A stretch of DNA of 13,389 nt from Dictyocoela muelleri (taxonomy: Eukaryota > Microsporidia). A model generated the notes under the pieces. That model made no database searches. It was not told where the DNA came from and saw only the letters and a list, made by a program, of their open reading frames with translations. Each line of letters begins with the position of its first letter. Within the stretch, counting starts at the first letter, position 1. The stretch is taken from contig SDVU01000442.1 in the NCBI GenBank assembly GCA_016256075.1, positions 1 to 13,389 of the forward strand, read 5' to 3'. A program made the position numbers and the translations under genes. This document shows, piece after piece, positions 1 to 6,940 of this stretch.

Positions 1-471
1 TATGATAAAAATAGTGTCGAATAAGAATATTAAACTCACCAAGAGAATCAGAAAGATTAAGTGATTAAAAAAATCGACTTTTTAATGAATAAAAAAAACG
101 ACACTGACTGTATGTTTTTAAGAATACCACGTTGAGTTATTAGCTAAAATAAATTTTTTGAAAAAAAATAAAATTTCCTTTTTGAGATTGTCCTGTTCTC
201 GGGTCGGACTGGTATTATTAAAAAGATATTTTAGAATTCTATTTTTATTGTGATTTTTTTTAGTCTGTAGCTGATATTCTTATTGAAGCTTATCATTTTT
301 CATCTTTTTTAATTACTATCAGCTTTTCTTTTATACAACTAAGTGATATATTAAATTATATAGTTAATCGAGACAATTTAAATAAAAATACGTAGATCAA
401 TTTTAATTTAGATGATTGTAAAATAAAGTTTTTTGAATAGTAATAATAAAAAGTTAAAAGAATATGAGTTT

Positions 472-536
472 AATAGATCAAAGCCTCTCAAAAAGATAGT
501 TCACGAAAATGACAGAGGTGATCTATCAAAAAAAGA
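472..536. repeat. Short inverted repeat, hairpin-forming
   Basis: The left arm contains ATAGATCA followed closely by CCTCT. The right arm contains AGAGG followed by TGATCTAT, its reverse complement apart from a 3-base offset. The loop is about 30 bases. It could be a small MITE remnant or a chance hairpin in AT-rich DNA. Confidence 0.35.
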
Positions 537-662
537 TTTTTTTATTTTTGATTTTTTTCTAGAGCAAAATTTTTGCTATAATCAGAGGAGATCTTTTTAA
601 AAACCGGTTTATTTACATTTATCGATTCCTTCTTTTAGTCTAATATAGATCAAATAGGTTTT

Positions 663-724
663 AAGTACCCACGATGACAATCTTATTCATATTAAGTATC
701 CACGATGACAATCTTATTCATAAT
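663..724. repeat. 31-bp direct repeat, two copies
   Basis: Two adjacent copies of a 31-bp unit (663-693 and 694-724) share CCACGATGACAATCTTATTC and differ at very few positions. The low divergence suggests a recent tandem duplication. It overlaps no gene. Confidence 0.85.
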
Positions 725-798
725 TTACAAACGATACGAAATAAAAAATAGATAATAGAGCTTTATGATTAGAAATGTAAATAAAAAGAAAATAATTA

Positions 799-1225
799 CA
801 TGCTGACAATATCCATAGCTTCCAACTCGGAGAGTTAGTACAAATTATGGTCATAAACTTTTTTCTTTCGTCTGTTGTACGTAATTCAACAGTACCCTAG
901 ATACCCAGTTTATACACTATTTTTGTTTTATAAATGAATAAGCAAGATACAGTAATTATGGTCCTTTCATGAATTTTTTAGTTTCATTACTCTTTAGCCA
1001 AGTTGCGCCGCCTCAAGCATTCCCACACCTAGGATGATATCTTCTTTTTCACTATAAAAGATTAGACTAATTCCAAATCAGGTGTAACACACTTGAACAA
1101 CTGTATATTACTGTAAATACTTATAACCGCTAATTTCATTCTGGGGTTATTTATTAAGTGTTCTTAAATTATTCAAAACAAGATACATAAATATTACATT
1201 TAAGAGTGTTAACTACTATGCTACT
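799..1225 (-). mobile_element. SINE-like element, copy 3 (diverged, with TSD)
   Basis: Read on the minus strand, this stretch aligns over its whole length to the better preserved copies at 6273-6725 and 3025-3472. The tRNA-like A-box region is still visible (TAGTTAACACTCTTAAATG), but the B box is eroded. The body has the shared CTTGCTTATTCATTTATAAAAC block, and the tail matches the GCTATGGATATTG motif. It is flanked by imperfect direct repeats of 17-18 bases (781-798 and 1226-1242, built on ATAAAAGAAAAT), as expected for target-site duplications made by LINE-type retroposition. It is the oldest-looking full copy in the window. Confidence 0.7.
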
Positions 1226-1318
1226 ATAAAAGAAAATCATTAACAACAAAAAATGATATAGATTTTATATTATTCTATCTTACCCTTAAAATTTGATTTA
1301 TTATAAAAAAAATAAAAT

Positions 1319-1321
1319 CCC
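1319..1321 (+). promoter_or_regulatory. CCC start-site motif of the J-protein gene
   Basis: CCC followed by TAA lies directly before the ATG at 1325. A CCC-type motif just upstream of the start codon is the known microsporidian gene-start signature, and the other two host genes here have it at nearly the same spacing. It favours the first ATG over the internal one at 1379. Confidence 0.65.
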
Positions 1322-1324
1322 TAA

Positions 1325-1603
1325 ATGTTTTTACCTGAAAAAATATTTTTTTTCAAACCATTAGGATTTAAAAAAAAGATGGATATATCAGAAGCAAAAC
1401 AAATTTTGAACATTCAAAATATGAATCAGGATACTCTTGATAATGCTTATAGACTCTTATTAAAAGAAAATCATCCAGATAGAAATGGTAGTCATTATAT
1501 TGCCTCAAAGATAAACGAAGCGAACACATTAATAAAAAGAGCTATTAAGATGAGAGAACTTAAAAATAAGGAATCTATAATTTATAGATTTTTTAAGAGT
1601 TAG
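1325..1603 (+). CDS. Pam18/Tim14-type J-domain protein of the mitochondrial/mitosomal import motor
   Basis: The 92-residue product is almost entirely a Pam18-type J domain. In this family the protein stimulates the ATPase of organellar Hsp70 at the Tim translocon, so that preproteins are pulled into the matrix. Visible signs: the family-typical lead-in GFKKKMDISEAKQIL (residues 14-28); helix II ending in the catalytic HPD (residues 50-52), within NHPDRNGSHYIASKINEA; and the short helix III that marks Pam18 rather than general DnaJ proteins. Yeast Pam18 has a membrane segment before the J domain. Here only about 13 residues precede it, including a hydrophobic IFFF, so no convincing transmembrane helix is encoded. 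The start is set by the CCC motif; starting at Met19 would cut into the conserved lead-in. A 16-unit tandem array begins ten bases after the stop. A Zuotin-like or other J-protein is less likely. Identity is fairly sure; mitosomal location is inferred. Confidence 0.8.
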   Translation: MFLPEKIFFFKPLGFKKKMDISEAKQILNIQNMNQDTLDNAYRLLLKENHPDRNGSHYIASKINEANTLIKRAIKMRELKNKESIIYRFFKS

Positions 1604-1613
1604 ATAAATATTG

Positions 1614-2008
1614 TTTATAAGTTTAAATTAATAGTGCTTATAAGTTTAAATTAATATTACTTATAAGATAAATTTATTATGATATTACTTATAAGTTAAA
1701 ATTAATAGTACTTATAAGTTTAAATTAATATTACTTATAAGTTTAAATTAATAGTACTTATAAGATAAATTTATTATGATATTACTTATAAGTTAAAATT
1801 AATATTACTTATAAGTTTAAATTAATATTAATTATAAGATAAATTTATTATGATATTGTTTATAAGTTTAAATTAATATTACTTATAAGTTTAAATTAAT
1901 AGTACTTATAAGTTTAAATTTATTATGATATTACTTATAAGTTTAAATTAATAGTACTTATAAGTTTAAATTAATAGTACTCATAAGTTTAAATTTATTA
2001 TGATATTA
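1614..2008. repeat. Tandem array of 16 units (23/28-29 bp) with a higher-order pattern
   Basis: There are sixteen consecutive units. Eleven are short (23 bp, CTTATAAGTTTAAATTAATA plus GTA or TTA) and five are long (28-29 bp, ending TTTATTATGATATTA). The order of short (S) and long (L) is SSL SSSL SSL SSL SSL, so the array has mostly expanded by a three-unit block of about 74 bp. The core CTTATAAG is palindromic, so each unit can pair with itself. The array starts just after the J-protein stop codon and probably forms the 3' flank of its transcript. There is no spacer diversity, so it is not a CRISPR. Confidence 0.93.
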
Positions 2009-2545
2009 CCTACAATAAAACTTCTTAAAAATCTTTGGTGAATTAAGAAGATCAATTAAAGGCAAAATATTTCAACGGATAAAAATTAATTTGTCTTGAA
2101 TTAGAATTCTAAATATATCGATCAATTAATTCTAAGAACCAATTAAAATGTAATATTTTTAATTAATCGAGAGATTTTACATGATATTATAAATCGTAAT
2201 TAAACATGAGTATAGATTACAATTAATACTGATATTTATTTATAATAACAAAACAAAATTAAAAAGTCAAACATATTGAGTATTTATTACAAAGTAAATA
2301 AATATTAATAAAAACAATGTTTTATTTTATTACCCAAAAAGTTGTTAATTAACATAATTTTTACAAATTTCTAATTTAGGCAATAAATAGTTAGGAATAT
2401 TAATCGCGAACAATAGTTAATAAATAACAATCTAAAAATAGTAATTAGTAAATATATAGTTGTTGAAATCTAAAAATTGATTTTAAGTTTAGAATAACCT
2501 TCTTGATTAACAAAGTGATAATAATTTTTTTATTTTTTTTTAATT
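2009..2545. other. Intergenic, AT-rich, nothing recognised
   Basis: This lies between the tandem array and the 3' end of the TRAPP-like gene. It has no open frame of useful length, no tRNA-like boxes and no clear inverted or direct repeats. Confidence 0.5.
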
Positions 2546-2548
2546 TCA

Positions 2549-2590
2549 ACTTTAAAGTTGAATTTTCAGGTTTAAAGTTGAAATTTTCAG
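2549..2590. repeat. 20/21-bp direct repeat at the gene 3' end
   Basis: The block TTTAAAGTTGAATTTTCAGG and a near-identical copy lie side by side immediately beyond the stop codon of the TRAPP-like gene (minus strand, stop at 2593-2595). The first part, CAACTTTAAAGTTG, is itself a perfect 14-base palindrome. The repeat is therefore in the probable 3' untranslated region. Confidence 0.7.
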
Positions 2591-2592
2591 GT

Positions 2593-2904
2593 TTAATTAT
2601 TATTTAATTTAACGTATTCTTCAAAAATTCGGAAATCATCATAAACCATTGCTTTTGAAAAATATGTATAAACCTCGTATATATCACGATAAACTATCAA
2701 ATCATTATAACACACTATTAAATAATTAGTGGGTGTTTTAAATATTTGTAATAAAAAAGAATCGGTTTCTACAGATTTGACTTCTTCATTAAAAAAATCT
2801 ACGCCTATGTTAATTAGGCCATTTATGTATTCACGAAGAAGCGGTGGTTCTTTTTCATTTCCGAAAATTAGTTTATTATTGTGAAAAATAAAAAAATTTA
2901 TCAT
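2593..2904 (-). CDS. Small longin-like protein resembling TRAPP subunits Bet5/Trs23
   Basis: The product is 103 residues from the chosen start. It begins with a hydrophobic strand (MINFFIFHNNKLIF), as longin-fold proteins do, where residues like these open the first beta strand. A central helix-like part follows (LREYINGLINIGVDFF). Next comes FLLQIFKTPTNYLIVCYND, which matches the signature strand pair of Bet5/TRAPPC1 (LHYYETPT, then hydrophobic residues and Asp) and of Trs23. The end, IYEVYTYFSKAMVYDDF, fits the closing helix. TRAPP tethers ER-derived and Golgi vesicles and activates Ypt1/Rab1. Bet5 is usually about 140-160 residues, so this is a compact form. I chose Met at 2902-2904 because CCC precedes it by one base; the ATG at 2911-2913 would put that motif inside the gene. 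A sigma adaptin or the SRX domain of SRP receptor alpha is possible. The fold is likelier than the exact subunit. Confidence 0.6.
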   Translation of the reverse strand: MINFFIFHNNKLIFGNEKEPPLLREYINGLINIGVDFFNEEVKSVETDSFLLQIFKTPTNYLIVCYNDLIVYRDIYEVYTYFSKAMVYDDFRIFEEYVKLNNN

Positions 2905-2905
2905 T

Positions 2906-2908
2906 GGG
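2906..2908 (-). promoter_or_regulatory. CCC start-site motif of the TRAPP-like gene
   Basis: Read on the minus strand, CCC plus one A precedes the ATG at 2904-2902 (CCCAATG). It matches the arrangement at the other two host genes. It decides between two in-frame ATGs three codons apart, favouring the second. Confidence 0.6.
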
Positions 2909-2929
2909 ATCATTTTAAATTGTAAAATT

Positions 2930-3019
2930 TTAATTCAAAAATATTTTTTTATTAATTCAAAAATTAATTATTTATTAATTCAAAAATATTTTTTTATTAA
3001 TTCAAAAATTAATTATTTA
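2930..3019. repeat. 44-bp tandem doublet upstream of the TRAPP-like gene
   Basis: Two almost identical copies of a 44-bp unit can be read, each made of two half-units that start TTAATTCAAAAAT. It sits in the 5' flank of the minus-strand gene, where promoter elements would be expected, and abuts the start of the SINE-like copy 1. Confidence 0.8.
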
Positions 3020-3024
3020 TGTTA

Positions 3025-3472
3025 TGAAGCCAGATGGGTCAATGGTTAACATTCTTGAATGAAATTTAAGTATCGAGGTTCGAATCCCGCCGACGTCACT
3101 GTTTAATAAATAAAGAGGGAATTAAATTAAGCGGTTAAAATTATGGAAATATTGTATTAATATACAGTTGTTCCAATGCGGTATAGCTGATTAAGACTTG
3201 GTCTAATATGACAATGAAGTAGAAGGAACTCTCATAAGTTCAGATATGAGTGCGGCGCATATCTCGCCAAAATAAGTAATAAAATAAAAATCGTAAAAAG
3301 CCGCCTATTACCTGTATCCTGCTGAGTCATTGATAAAACAAAAATCGCGTATACGGCTGGGATTCCAGGTAGCTTAGGAAGTGACGTACTATGGTAACAC
3401 CAAGAATCAACGGTCTAAAGACCACAATATCAAACAACACTCCGGGTAGGCGCTGTATGTTGTCAACATCTT
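3025..3472 (+). mobile_element. SINE-like element, copy 1 (tRNA-derived head)
   Basis: The head is tRNA-like: A box TGGGTCAATGGTTAAC from about 3034, and B box GGTTCGAATCC at 3077-3087. The 43-base distance is that of a real tRNA, but the D, T and acceptor stems do not pair, so it is a pseudo-tRNA promoter rather than a tRNA gene. The body (about 3100-3440) shares long blocks with copy 2, such as CTGCTGAGTCATTGATAAAA and TAGCTTAGGAAGTGACGTA, both identical in the two. The tail ends in a TGTTGTCAACA palindrome. Polymerase III transcription is expected from the boxes. No clean target-site duplication was found for this copy. I know of no named family to assign it to. Confidence 0.8.
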
Positions 3473-3528
3473 AAATATTAATTTTTGCTAACAATTTATA
3501 TAATCCCGAACTCCTAAGAACATTCCGA

Positions 3529-4651
3529 ATATAAGCCTTTATAAAAAATATAAGCCGTTATAAAAAAATATAAACCATAGTCTGACAAAAACTTTAACAA
3601 TGTTGACAAGAGGTTAAAAAAATGATCATGACATTCTTGAATTGGGGTTTTACGACGACTTTTATGCCAGTTTGCCCAAAAATTTTTGTTAGAAAACCCG
3701 GAATATTTTGCACGGTTAAGTATTTTTATAATAAATGTCTGTGTATGTGCTTGAAAGGAGTGTCTTTGTAAAAAGACGAAGGTTATTGATATATACATTT
3801 GGTCCTATAATGTTTGTAGAAAAAAAAATAAATGCAGATATGACCACATATTTGAGTTTCTAAAATCTACTATGAAAAAAAAATTAAATCTGTACATCAC
3901 TTCTGCCGAAATAGCTTTCAAAATGATACTTATTTCTGATCTTGCCAAATAAAAAATATAATATAAAAATGGTTTTCTAACATGAAAAAGATTATGCAAG
4001 AATGTTTGTTAAAAACTCCTAGTTCATCAGGCGGTCTTGATTCAAACAATAACAAAAAAATTTCGGAATGAATAAATCTCTTTTTTTAGTAGAACTAAGG
4101 ACGAGGTGGCATCAAACCTTAACAATAGGCACTTGGTATAGTAAAAAAAGACAGCAAACGATGCTATTTTTTTACTAACCGATATAAATAGTCCTGCAAT
4201 ACTATCTATTATTTTAGAAAATATTCTACAAAATACTATCAATTAATGACTGTTGGAGATCCTACAATAGAATAATGGAATCTCTATATTTTGGAGTTTT
4301 TACTGTAAATCACAGTCTCAACTTTATTAATCCGGATGATTCATTAATCTAAACACAAACAATTGAAAGTTGTTGGTGACACTATAAGAAGAAAAAAAAT
4401 CAGCATGTAACCACAAGCGATCTTTTAGACGGCTTCCTAATTGAATATACTTTTAAAATAGAATTCGATAATAACGTCTGTTTTAACCATTTTTTATTCT
4501 TTTAAAAAACGTCATGTAACTCCAGTAGATGAACCAAATAACCAGAATTAAAATCTTTCTTTTACAACTTTTTTATGATTTTTATTTTTTATTTTTTATA
4601 ACTGCTTATATTTTTTTTATTTCGGCTTATATTTTTTATAACGGCTTATAT
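3529..4651 (+). mobile_element. Decayed Merlin/IS1595-type DNA transposon
   Basis: The ends are inverted repeats, each made of tandem ATATAAGCCGTTATAAAAA-like units: two to three at 3529-3580 and three at about 4595-4651. Between them is a broken DDE transposase on the plus strand. Merlin is the eukaryotic relative of bacterial IS1595 and ISXO2. The length of about 1.1 kb fits a one-gene Merlin element. Outside the ends, ATTCCGAAT (3522-3530) and ATCGTGAAT (4650-4658) share six of nine positions and could be an eroded 8-9 bp target-site duplication. The element is inserted about 55 bp beyond SINE-like copy 1. Confidence 0.75.
3700..4508 (+). pseudogene. Merlin (IS1595/ISXO2-like) transposase, broken
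   Basis: The DDE domain is recognisable in pieces. GGLDSNNNKKISE then a stop and INLFF (frame from 3982) corresponds to the family's IGG..xxVEIDES with the first Asp. DSKRCYFF (from 4150) and DINSPAILSIILENI (from 4181) are the next strand and helix. DCWRSYNRI (from 4248) carries the second Asp. In the same frame, VNHSLNFINPDDS and TQTIESCW carry the third acidic residue, and SDLLDGFLIEYTF is the typical C-terminal helix. At least three frame changes and several stops are present: TGA at 4069, TAA just before TQTIE, and TGA after SCW. The gene is dead. A possible zinc-binding N-terminus (Cys-rich, about 3740-3780) is too eroded to be sure of. Open frames on the opposite strand here are shadows. 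Confidence 0.8.
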
Positions 4652-4816
4652 CGTGAATTGTCTCACAAAATTTTATTCACATGTTGATCTTTAGAAGACA
4701 GTATTTTTTTTATAAAAATTAAAAGTAAATACTTAAGAAAGTTCTATGGGATATGTGATTTCCGTTTTAAAATGAATCAAAAACATACATGTAATTATAG
4801 GATTTTTGATAAAACC
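4652..4816. other. Short spacer, nothing recognised
   Basis: AT-rich sequence between the Merlin end and the dispersed repeat that starts at 4817. No repeat partner or coding frame was found. Confidence 0.4.
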
Positions 4817-4892
4817 AGGGGTTTAGATCCGCCTAAAAATAAAAAAAATCGCCATTAACAATAGGGAAAGTGTTGTTTTTTATTGAAACGAA
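4817..4892 (+). repeat. Dispersed repeat R, copy 1
   Basis: It aligns in reverse orientation to 7112-7190. Both share AGGGG-TTT/ATT-AGATCCG, then CTAAAAATA, AATCGCCATT and a GTGTT-TTTTTATT block. The shared part is about 78 bp, and the sequences outside it differ. It is probably a fragment of a longer mobile element not otherwise present in the window. Confidence 0.7.
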
Positions 4893-4913
4893 TGATATTT
4901 GGTTATACAATTG

Positions 4914-5185
4914 GTTAGTCTATCAAGATGCCATATCGATAGAAAAAATGACAATATTGAAACAAAACGAATTTTCATGGCATGTAAAAATAACGAGATC
5001 TTTTTTTCATATACTCATATTTTTGTTTGCAAATTAGGAAATTCACAGCGTAATTTTCAAAATTTGTAAACAAAAAAATGATTATATGAAAAAAGGTCAC
5101 GCTATTGTTACGCGCCATAAAATTTCGTTTTTGTTTCAATATTGTCGTTTTTTTTCTCTCGATATGAAATCTAGGATAGACTAAC
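4914..5185. mobile_element. Fold-back MITE FB1 (near-full-length palindrome)
   Basis: The whole 272 bp reads as one imperfect palindrome centred near 5050. The left end, GTTAGTCTATC, is the reverse complement of the right end, GATAGACTAAC. Matching inward are CATATCGA-AGAAAAAA, GACAATATTGAAACAAAA, ATGGC, TTTTTTTCATAT and TTTGTTT-CAAATT. Arms of about 115-130 bp leave only a small central loop. There is no coding capacity: the 73-codon minus-strand frame inside it is incidental. A second copy lies at 5306-5574. Confidence 0.85.
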
Positions 5186-5194
5186 TCGCCTTTC

Positions 5195-5296
5195 ACAGTA
5201 TACTTTGCTTTAACCTAAAAAAATAAATAATTTTGATAATTTATAGTTATTTGAAAAAATATTTTTATATTTTTTTGTAAAAACAAAGTATACTGT
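5195..5296. mobile_element. Small TIR element between the two fold-backs
   Basis: A perfect 13-bp terminal inverted repeat, ACAGTATACTTTG (5195-5207) and CAAAGTATACTGT (5284-5296), bounds an AT-rich interior with no coding. The CAGTATAC end looks like those of Tc1/mariner-type MITEs, but a clean TA duplication is not visible. Alternatively it is the inner edge of one composite element that includes FB1 and FB2, since the similarity continues outward into GGCGAG/GAGCCG and the fold-back ends. Confidence 0.6.
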
Positions 5297-5305
5297 ATGA
5301 GCCGT

Positions 5306-5574
5306 GTTAGTCTATCCTAGAAGCCATATCGAGAGAAAAAATGCAGCATTGAAACATGACTTAAATTTTATGGCAATTGTTAATAAGATTCTCTTTTCAC
5401 AAACTCAAATTTTTCGTTTATAAATTTGGATATTCATGTTGTATATTTCCTAATTTGTAAACGAAAATATAGGTATATGCAAAAAATACTCTATATTTAA
5501 CATTTGCAATATAATTTCGACATCTTCAAACATTCTAATTTACTTTCTCGATATGACTTCTAGGATAGAATAAC
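5306..5574. mobile_element. Fold-back MITE FB2
   Basis: The termini GTTAGTCTATCCTAGAAG and CTTCTAGGATAGAATAAC mirror each other and match those of FB1. CATATCGAGAGAAA follows just inside on both sides. The interior is more diverged than in FB1, but the arms still pair (TTTGTAAACGAAAATAT against TTTTTCGTTTATAAATT). At 269 bp it is nearly the same length as FB1, so both are full copies of one family. Confidence 0.8.
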
Positions 5575-5577
5575 ACG

Positions 5578-5683
5578 TTGGTGAAACAAATATTTCCGAG
5601 AGAAGACTAAATAAGAAATTTGTGTGATATATGAACAAACATATGCGTTACTCGGCAACTCGTTCAGTATGTACGAGTTTCTG
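5578..5683. repeat. Partial copy of the fold-back arm at 6941-7007, plus degenerate hairpin
   Basis: 5578-5644 aligns to 6941-7007, sharing GAGAGAAGA-TAAATAA and TATGAACAAA-ATATG. Immediately downstream, GGCAACTCGT (5654-5663) and ACGAGTT (5673-5679) form a weakened form of the GC-rich hairpin at 6895-6923. In this copy the hairpin follows the arm; in the other it precedes it. Confidence 0.65.
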
Positions 5684-5775
5684 GATTTTCAATCATAATT
5701 TCTTATATCCTTAAGGATAATAGAAAAATTCATTTTACAAAAAGCCAAGAAACGGAAACATTTTATTAAATAAAG

Positions 5776-5914
5776 AATTTTCGGATCTTGACTGTTTTTT
5801 TCTCCCATGGGGAAAAAACGGGATATAAAAAAATTTACAATTTATTTTAATATAAACATGGGTGAAAAACGGCCTAAAACTATAATGGGGAAAAAAACGG
5901 TCAAGGTCCGAATT
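5776..5914. mobile_element. TIR MITE, about 139 bp
   Basis: The left end, CGGATCTTGACTGTTTTTTT, is the near-perfect reverse complement of the right end, AAAAAAACGGTCAAGGTCCG, with inverted repeats of about 31-33 bp. Inside, a CATGGGG/TGAAAAA-ACGG block is repeated. No coding. No superfamily can be assigned because a target-site duplication is not obvious. Confidence 0.75.
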
Positions 5915-6262
5915 TGCTTATCATAAACATTTTTTAGTAATATAACAGTTTCATAGCAATTTATAAATAGGAAATGCCGCATACGTGTTTTAAGAAAAAA
6001 TAATAGAATCTTCATTAAAAGTGCACATAATCACAAGGAAAATTACGATGAGAAAGTGGCTCTCTTTTTATATAAAAAGCTTTTAATTACACCGAATTAA
6101 AAAAAAATGATAAAATAAATAAGTTTTAATGTTTTTTAGGAGACAATTTTAGAGAATAAGGCCACTTTGTTTATAATTACAAAATGAATCAGATTTTCAA
6201 AATTTTTTTCTTTAAAAATGTTTCATTTTATTCAATTATAATGATTTTAAGAAAATTAAATT
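5915..6262. other. Intergenic, possible eroded TIR pair
   Basis: No gene is seen. An inverted pair, AAAGTGGC-TCTC (from about 6053) and GAGAATAAGGCCACTTT (ending about 6169), could bound a further small MITE of about 120 bp. The match is only about 8 perfect bases with a gapped extension, so it is not listed as an element. Confidence 0.35.
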
Positions 6263-6272
6263 TTAAAGTGTG

Positions 6273-6725
6273 GACTATAAATTACATGTTGGCAACATCC
6301 ATAGCTGCCAACACGGATAGTTGTCTTTAACGTAGTCTGTAACCTTTGGTTCTTGGTGTTCCAATAATACGTCACTTCCTAAGCTACCCAGAAGCCCTGT
6401 TGTATACGCGATCTTTGTTTTATCAATGACTCAGCAGGATAAAGGTAATTAGTGGCTTTTCATGAATTTTTATTTTTCACTACTTTTTGCCGGGATGCGT
6501 CGCCGAACTCATTTCCACACCTAAGAGAGTCTTTTCTGTATTGTCATATTAGACCAAGTTACAATCAGCTATACCACACTGGAACAACTGTATATTAACT
6601 ATAATTATATAGTTATGACCGCTTAATGTCATTCTCTCATTATTTATTAAAGAGTGACATCGGCGAGATTCGAACCACGATACTTAATTTTACATTCAAG
6701 AGAGTTAACCACTGAGCTATCTGGC
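6273..6725 (-). mobile_element. SINE-like element, copy 2 (best preserved, 10-bp TSD)
   Basis: On the minus strand it begins GCCAGATAGCTCAGTGG, a good polymerase III A box. GGTTCGAATCTC, the B box, follows at tRNA spacing, then a body of about 330 bp and a tail with an 8-bp stem hairpin, TGTTGGCA...TGCCAACA (complement at 6289-6315). The element is flanked by a perfect 10-bp direct repeat, TTAAAGTGTG, at 6263-6272 and 6726-6735. The repeat fixes the ends of the family and shows that it moved as a unit. It is the most intact of the four copies and lies in inverted orientation to copy 1. Confidence 0.85.
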
Positions 6726-6894
6726 TTAAAGTGTGAATAAAAAACTTTAAGATCGTTATTTAAATTTAAATAGACAAAAAATTTTTTTTAAATCATTAAA
6801 AATACAATATATTTCCATTTCATTCATAAAAATTTAAATTTATTTATCAAATTTATTTATAATCATAAGGGCATACGAGTTCTGTCAAAAACTA

Positions 6895-6923
6895 GGCAAC
6901 TCGTCTACACTGGACGAGTTGCC
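6895..6923. repeat. GC-rich perfect hairpin, 11-bp stem
   Basis: GGCAACTCGTC, a 7-base loop, then GACGAGTTGCC. The stem is perfect and much richer in G and C than its surroundings. A degenerate version at 5654-5679 sits beside the same repeat arm, so it belongs to a repeated element rather than to a gene terminator. Confidence 0.85.
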
Positions 6924-6940
6924 GGGCAGCAGACTAACCG

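Larger units (their letters stand above)
1..780. other. Intergenic, AT-rich, no gene seen
   Basis: No frame on either strand gives a recognisable protein here. What can be seen: a weak inverted pair AGTGTCG (13-19) and CGACACT (99-105); an 8-bp inverted pair AGCTGATA (269-276) and TATCAGCT (317-324); an inverted repeat built on ATAGATCA plus CCTCT at about 474-533; and a 31-bp direct repeat at 663-724, listed separately. These may be eroded MITE ends, but nothing is strong enough to name. Confidence 0.5.

Noticed and set aside
1614-2008. CRISPR array
   Set aside because: The units are directly adjacent with no unique spacers, and the genome is clearly eukaryotic.
3027-3100. Functional tRNA gene
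   Set aside because: The A and B boxes and their spacing fit, but the acceptor, D and T stems do not pair, and the sequence continues as a repeated 450-bp unit. It is a SINE-type head.
3514-4242. Three minus-strand frames of 64-94 codons
   Set aside because: They lie opposite the Merlin transposase remnant, whose plus-strand motifs explain the sequence. No family features on the minus strand.
4975-5196. 73-codon minus-strand frame
   Set aside because: It falls within the fold-back element FB1, a non-coding palindrome.
6051-6171. Another MITE with AAAGTGGC/GCCACTTT ends
   Set aside because: The perfect match is only 8 bases with a gapped extension, and there is no target-site duplication or second copy in the window.
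6895-6923. Rho-independent transcription terminator
   Set aside because: The hairpin is not followed by a T run, no gene ends nearby, and the context is a eukaryotic repeat with a second degraded copy.
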